Assembly (NCBI GenBank): GCA_003254905.1
Contig: QANU01053049.1
Location: forward strand, 20,008-84,007
From: Nissolia schottii
Lineage: Eukaryota > Streptophyta > Magnoliopsida > Fabales > Fabaceae
Length of the DNA stretch: 64,000 nucleotides
Reading direction: 5' to 3'
Numbering within the stretch: the first letter of the stretch is position 1; every line of letters starts with the position of its first letter. This document shows positions 58,104 to 64,000 of this stretch, piece by piece. Below the pieces are notes generated by a model, which was not told the origin of the DNA, did not search any database, and saw nothing but the letters and a program-made list of their open reading frames with translations. Both the position numbers and the translations under genes were made by a program.

Positions 58104-58368
58104 TGACACAATTCAGATACTAAATGAAGTTGATCCGCCACACTTAATTAACAACTCTGTAATTAAGTAACATTCAATAGCAACTAAATAGTAGAGGCCG
58201 AGGCATAGAAGAACATTAGATAATAGAGCTATAAAATTAGAGAAAATATCTATTCTTTTTTATTTTTAATGTCTATTTAGATTCTATTAAGGTATAATTT
58301 AATTCAACTTAAAGAAAATTAGGTATTTAATAGTTTGGGAGAGTGACAATAGACTAAAGATTTAAGAA
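58104..58368 (+). repeat. RLP intron/flank segment, copy 2 (first copy at 3683-3960)
   Basis: Nearly identical to 3683-3960, which precedes an LRR exon by 0.55 kb. Here the similarity breaks at 58368 before any exon is reached. The location, downstream of the RLP first exon at 44477, fits one RLP gene whose first intron has been expanded. Confidence 0.75.
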
Positions 58369-58370
58369 TA

Positions 58371-58680
58371 ATAGATGATGATGATGCTTGTAAGGGTGGC
58401 TAAAGGGAAGTGGTTTTGAAGCTACAGCAATGCATCACTGATGCATTCACGTTCATTTCAGTTTTAGTTTCATTTCCAATTTGTTATAGCCGTTGTAGTT
58501 TGTTACGGTTGTTACGGGGACTGCTACCGTGCATCCCTTTAGTTAGGCAATATGGTAGACCACCTTCTCTGTATATAAAGCATGCCATGTAAAGTGAAAT
58601 TCACTGAATATACATTTTCACCATTCTTGCTCATTGGAACAACTCTCTCTCTCTCTCTCTCTCTCACTGAAACCCCTACT
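58371..58680 (+). promoter_or_regulatory. Promoter-like/LTR-like segment
   Basis: A TATA box (GTATATAAAG at about 58572-58581) is followed by a leader with GTGAAATTCACTGAATATAC and a CT dinucleotide run (58645-58665). The style is that of plant retrotransposon LTRs, as in the gypsy LTR at 3468-3681. No clear ends were found. Confidence 0.4.
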
Positions 58681-60273
58681 CAATGGAAGCCTTTTGTTCC
58701 TTCCCTCCAGATAAATAGTCCCTTACGCCACAAGAATTCTTGAGTTGATACTCCCCTATCCCCTATATTTTTCACCTCCGTAAAGGTCCTATGGAAAAGG
58801 GCTGAGCCTCTACATCTTCGAAATTTCACTTCTCTATGTATCCTTGACCCTCCTTGAGGAGAGTTCTAGGTCAAGTTCAAATGTTCTATTCTTCTGAAGA
58901 AGTAACCTCTGAGACGGGTCTTTCTTTCCTTCCATGACATGTTTTAAGAATCAGGCCAACCCATTTCCAATAGAATCTAGTTGGTCCTATTCCGGTGGAG
59001 TAGGTTCACAATTCTTTCTACTCCAGCCTCTTGCGTAGTTCTAGCTTTTGTTTTCTGACTTCGAACCATGATGCAAGTTCTCCCCTTTATCTCCGATAGG
59101 GAAATCAGGTTTAACCAATTTTATAAATCACCTCCAAAAAACATAAAATTTAAGGAGATGTTGCCTAAGAGATAGAGCAATAGTTTAGAAGAAAAATGGG
59201 GACCCTAACTAGTTTAAGGCAGATCACAATCTAACCTAAATTCTAGAGAAAGTAGGGAGTGACGTAGGAGCCCTACGGAGATAGGTGGAAACCCGATCGT
59301 GGAAAGATTGCTAGAAATCTTATAAGTCAATACACCCTCACACCCACCATTAGCTGGATTCCCCAATGGATAAGTAATTTCCTATGAGGCACGCCCTTTG
59401 AAAGAGGATCACCAACCGAAATCCTTACCGTAGAGAACCCATAGGGAGGAAAGGATAGCAGCCAGATGGGTGAGATCAATTCAGAGAGGAAGTTAATACA
59501 GTATAGTATATTTTCGATGCAAAGTGATGATTGGGGAGGACTAATTAACGAAGCCTTAAGAAAGTTTAGGAAGGAGTATAGGAAATCACCATACTATAGT
59601 AAGGAGGAAACCATTGGACCTTGAGGATCGATAGACGAGTGGCCCCAGTTTGGTCGATTAGAGGAATCAAGAGGAGGACGAAAGTCAGAATAACCTTGGA
59701 AACCGTAGGACGAGATTAAGTCAAGAGTTTATGGGAGAGAGTAGGTGGAAAAATAACTAGAGACCTTGCAAGATTAATGTACCCTTTACCTTTAATGTAA
59801 GTAGGAACGTTGATAGACTTTGAGTCTGGATTAATCTAGTACATAAGGAAACTTAGGAGTCGTCTGAGATGACTACTAGGGAGTTAATGACCTTCGTTTA
59901 CTATCTACCCATCGAGGTTAGGAAACCAAGGGACCAATCTAACCGAAAGTTGATGAAAAGACTAGGAAACCCAGAACCGTGGACGAGAGATTTTCAGAGA
60001 TTAGAGTTACGCGTTAAGAACCGAACTGCACTATGATTCCGAGTGCAACAGATTAGTTATGTGACCCTCAGGAAGGAAGATGGCCACTTCTCTGGAACTT
60101 GTATCATAACCATACCTATGGCCTTGCAATAGTGATTAGCCTTTGCCTTGATCGCCAATGGAGTATCGGATGAAAATGAGTACTATCATGGTAAGTGAGC
60201 ATTAAGGATTAAAACCTTGAGACCCTTGGACATGTAGAAATTTCGAGGGTGAAATTTTTCTAAGGGGTTGGAA
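58681..60273 (+). mobile_element. Internal region of the element attached to LTR C, non-coding
   Basis: G+C-richer sequence without readable gag or pol motifs. It ends with AAATTTCGAGGGTGAAATTT and a polypurine stretch (AAGGGGTTGGAA, 60262-60273) directly before the LTR. It is probably a non-autonomous or heavily decayed derivative. Confidence 0.5.
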
Positions 60274-63200
60274 TGTAACATCCCAGTTTTCCCTTAGCAA
60301 AGGTTTTGCCTAGTAAATTCATGTGCGAACCCTTTTAGAGGTTGGAAGCGTGAATTGCAGGTGTCCGTCAAGCATACGAACGCTTGTGACTATGCGGCTA
60401 GGGTAGACAAGTGCCAAATTTAGAAAGGTTAGGATTTGGAATCTCGAAGGGGAGAAATAAGGCTTATTGAGCAGATGTAGAAATATAAGAAAGTAAAGAG
60501 AGGAGTGCATGAGGGTCGAGTGAGCAAGGCAGTGGAATAACTAAGTTTAAAGAGGACATGTATACATTGTATAAATGGGGTTAAGAACGTAGGTAAGAGT
60601 ACAACTAGGGTTGGAGGTATAAACATAAATCTAAGAAGAGGGAATAACAGTCAAGTGTGAGGGGATCAAGTTCGAGCACGGTTGCATAATCTAATTTAGG
60701 TTTCACCTAGAGAAGTATGTAAGGTGGGGTCTTGGAGGACAAAGGAAGGCGTACTAAGCTTAAGAAGGAAAAGGTGCTAAGTGTGCAAGGGAAGCAAAGG
60801 GAGTATAAAATCAGGAGCAATCGAGGTCAGGGTGGTAACCCTAAGATATTAAGGTGAAAAGGGAGAATCTAAAAGGAATAGAAGGAGTGTGGAATACCAG
60901 AGAGCTCAAGAATAAGGGAGGATGTCCGAAAACACGAGCAACGCCGGACACGTCAGGAAAGTGGAAGCCAGATTCCCGAAGACACGAGTGTCTGTAGAAA
61001 TTATTTTATTTAGTTTCTCAAAATTCTGTTGACACTCAAACGATTCCCCTTGACTTTAGAATTGGATAGAAAACCTAAAACTTTCGCCAGATGGAATTCT
61101 GTTCACTTTCGGACGATTCTGCACACACTAAAACGACTCCGTTCAGCCTGTAGAATTGAGCAGAGGGTTCCAAGTCCCTGGAAACCCAACCGGTACCGGG
61201 AAAAAGTTTCAAATACCTTGGATTAGTCCCACAACCTCACTCGGAGGACTAGGCGATCGCAGAAATGCAAGCGAAACTGGCATTTGTCACCACCGACGCT
61301 TAACGGTGTGCCAAAGGTATCTGGGAGGAATATACCTCTTGAGAAAAATTCACCAATACCTTGAAGTAATCACACCTCTATGTAGAGGAGAATTAGAAGA
61401 TCGCGACGGTATAAGCGAAATATTTTACGGACGACCGTGCGTGATATACACACTGCGAACGACCGTAAACGAGTGAAACGGGACAGCGTGGGACCCACAT
61501 GGGAGATGACCACGTGATGAATCAGATTTTTTAGTAAAAATTAATAAAATAAGGGTTTACTATTCATTGATTTGACTTGATGTGACCCTATGATTATCCA
61601 AACTAATTAATTAATTAAGAAATTAAAATAGAAATGGTATTTTGGTAATTTTTGGCATAATGGGAAAAATGGAAAATTTTCGTGCCTATATAAGGCCATG
61701 ACCATTCAGCCCATTTTTCACTCATCCATCCTCTTAGAAGTGTCGAAACTCTGCCTGTGTGCTCCGCGGACGTGCTGCGGACAGCCTGACGGAAGCTAGG
61801 AGGATGCTCTGCACTTGGAGGACCGCTCTCCCCCAACTCTCTCATCATCCAATCTGCCTTCAAAGCCTCTAAAGAAGGTGGGTAAACTTGGTTTGCTCAT
61901 CTCCTTGGAGCTTATGTTTACTTATGCTTGAACTTGATGATTATGTAAACTATGATGAATGATGTTAGAAATGTTATGCTAGGACTTAGGAGTGATTCTG
62001 AAGGGTCTTGTGACCTGGACTAGATAGGATTTTAATGGTTGGAAAATGTGTGAAAACCTCAAGAAGGATCCATGGACAAAGGAGGAAGAGAAAGGAAAGA
62101 AAACCATGCATTCGGTTTCAGCCTCGCCCAGGTACCGCATCAGAGAGCAAGTTTTTTTAACGTGAACTCCAAGGGGCTGAGCGGCTATAGGATCTGCTGA
62201 GAGGCCTGAAGGTCACTGAGGATGAGAATAAGGATGGGCAGATATTTTTGAAAATTGGGCCCCATCCCGCTGAGCGAGATGAGTCACCGCTGAGCGATAC
62301 AGCTTTGACCGCTGAGCGACGAGGCTCTGGTCGCTGAGCGAATTAAGCTCAGACCACTGAGCGAACAAGTGTTTTTGCTGAGCGACCTGAGACTTAGTTA
62401 TTTTTACGAAAACAAGGTTTATGAAGGTTGTCCTGGACACACATTTCCAACACTTATTAAGCTGAATGAGATGCATGAAGTATGTTTATGATGATGTGTG
62501 TAGAACATTTCATGAGGTATGTTTATGATGATGTATGTAGAACATTGCATGTAGATGATTTATGAGTAGAATAAGTATAATGTCATGCATCATGAGGACA
62601 GAGTTGTCATGTAAGTGTTAGGATGACCTTAGAGAACTAGAAGTTAATCACCTAATATGTAAAGATTATAAGTGAACACTAGGGAAGGAGTATGTAGTTA
62701 TATGATAGGATTCCTTTCTCTTGGTACGTCTACGGACACGCCCCTCACCAGTCCCAAAAGGGTGGATTGGTCAATGATGCTACCTCATCAGTCCCAGAAA
62801 GATGGACCGGTTAATGAGGTTAATGGCATGATGATGAGATAGGATGATGAGATATGATAAGACATGATGAGATATGATGAGATATGGTGAGATATGGTGA
62901 TGAGATATGATGATGAGATATGAGTCCCCGCTTGGTTACGTTAAAAGGGTACGAGCCCCCACCTCCCTACTTGTAGGAAGGGTAGCCCACTTGATTGGCG
63001 ATGATGGTCACAGACCCCATCGGTGGATAGCAACCACTCTGGTGTGAGCACAGCCAGGTCGTCGTCAAGTTGGGAACAGGAGTGGCTGTAGCTGTAGGCC
63101 ATAGCTACATGGGCGCGGGACCAATGTACAAAGAAGGACGCTAACCCGGGTAAGCCGGTATGAGTAAGAGATCCCCATGTTCCCCAAGCATGAGTATATG

Positions 63201-64000
63201 ATGAATGAGTTACATGAGTATATGATGAATGAGTTTATGATGCGTAAGTATATGAGCATGTATGTAAGTCTATGTAGTTGTCAAGAGAACGCTCGAGACA
63301 GCCTGTGTATGTACGCGAAGTAAAGATAATGAGCACGAGAACTTAGCTAAGAAGACTAGTTCCCCAGTCACATAGTAAAGTAGAAAAAGCCATTCAGGAC
63401 TTTAGGCCAAATAATAATCAGTAGGATGTTAGTATGCATGTAAAAATAGAGATCTCCTGAGCGTCCTAGTTCATAAGTGAGTTAAAAAGGAATCCCCCGA
63501 CGCCAAGGTACACCACTAAAGACAAACGTTCTCACCCCCACTCGCTTATGCTTCCAGGGGCAGGCGAGGACAATGAGGGCTAAGAGGAGCCATATGAGGA
63601 GCCGCACGTGGAGCAGTCGAGGTCAAGTATAGACTAGCAAAGGACCAGCTAGATTAGTTTTGCAGTAGACAGATATGTTGCTATGTAATGACTATGTCTT
63701 GTATATGTAACTATTATTATACTATGTATTTGTTGTAATTATCTGTCAAGGACCAGATACTTGCTTATGTAAATATTTATGCTATGAATGACTATTCGTT
63801 GTAACCTCAAGCTCTATCGTTTGTCTTATATACTTTGATTCACACATGGCTCATATTTCATGAATAAGCACTCAACAGAAAATTTTTAAATGGGTCCATA
63901 TTTTCCTTAACTTAGTATTTTCGAAAAGTAATGAGGAACTATGAGTATTCCCACCAAGTGAATAACAACCCTGTGAGCATTGCGTACTACTCGAGGGTAT
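60274..64000 (+). mobile_element. 3' LTR C of the large family (at least 3727 bp, cut by the window end)
   Basis: It starts TGTAACATCCCAGTTTTCCC. The last bases of the window (AACAACCCTGTGAGCATTGC) match the final 60 bp of LTRs A and B, so only about 30 bp are missing. TATA box at 61687-61693, GTGGGTAA at 61878, GCTGAGCG array at 62174-62386, a GATATGATGA microsatellite at about 62830-62930, and one CCGGGTAAGCCGG unit at about 63140. Insert expansions explain the larger size. It is preceded by a polypurine tract, so it is a 3' LTR and not a solo LTR. Confidence 0.8.
62174..62386 (+). repeat. GCTGAGCG minisatellite in LTR C
   Basis: Eight units of (C/A)GCTGAGCGA type, homologous in position to 35430-35650 but with a different number and order of units. 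Confidence 0.8.

Overview
This is an AT-rich window of a dicot plant nuclear genome. A legume seems likely from the style of the repeats, but nothing here proves the species. Ordinary coding capacity is low. The window is a broken receptor-like-protein (RLP) gene cluster swollen by transposable elements. No CRISPR arrays, operons or rRNA genes are visible, and every sizeable ORF belongs to an RLP exon, a transposon or a gene fragment.

RLP remnants, all on the + strand: an internal LRR exon at 4505-4645, a long last exon at 16581-18748 (LRRs, island, C-cap, transmembrane helix, short tail), a second copy of the internal LRR exon at 30168-30308, and a first exon at 44477-44849 with signal peptide and LRRNT cysteine motif. 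All visible junctions are phase 1, so the exons are mutually compatible. They represent at least three gene copies. Intron and 5' flank segments are duplicated around them: 4646-5839 with 11941-16110, 3683-3960 with 58104-58368, and 23683-25273 with 42326-43971. Two fragments of unrelated genes lie between them: a peroxisomal acyl-CoA oxidase 4 (ACX4-type) pseudogene that keeps its introns (20132-21979) and the first exon of an RPA1-like gene (29019-29168, minus).

Mobile elements, left to right: the 3' half of a decayed Ty3/gypsy polyprotein with its 3' LTR (1-3681); Ty1/copia gag and RT fragments on the minus strand (7530-8526 and 11211-11935); six solo LTRs of one 2.6-3.1 kb family beginning TGTAAC/TGCAAC/TGAAAC and ending GTTACA/GTTGCA, each with a target-site duplication; two further copies of that LTR attached to internal sequence (25655-28478 and 60274-64000); a structure with 0.5 kb inverted arms that resembles an endogenous pararetrovirus fragment (25707-27811); a non-autonomous CACTA element with AAT duplication (30638-34208); a tRNA-derived SINE (47382-47521); and probable CACTA-type subterminal repeat arrays (40404-41825).

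The most unusual signal is inside the large LTR family. Three copies carry a homologous reading frame of about 155 codons with an acidic C-terminus, in the LTR sense direction. The same LTRs have a TATA box about 170-190 bp upstream of a conserved GTGGGTAA splice-donor-like motif, and slots where different copies hold different minisatellites. Three of the four single-N positions coincide with ends of repeats, so a 1.07 kb direct duplication and the inverted repeat may be assembly artefacts.
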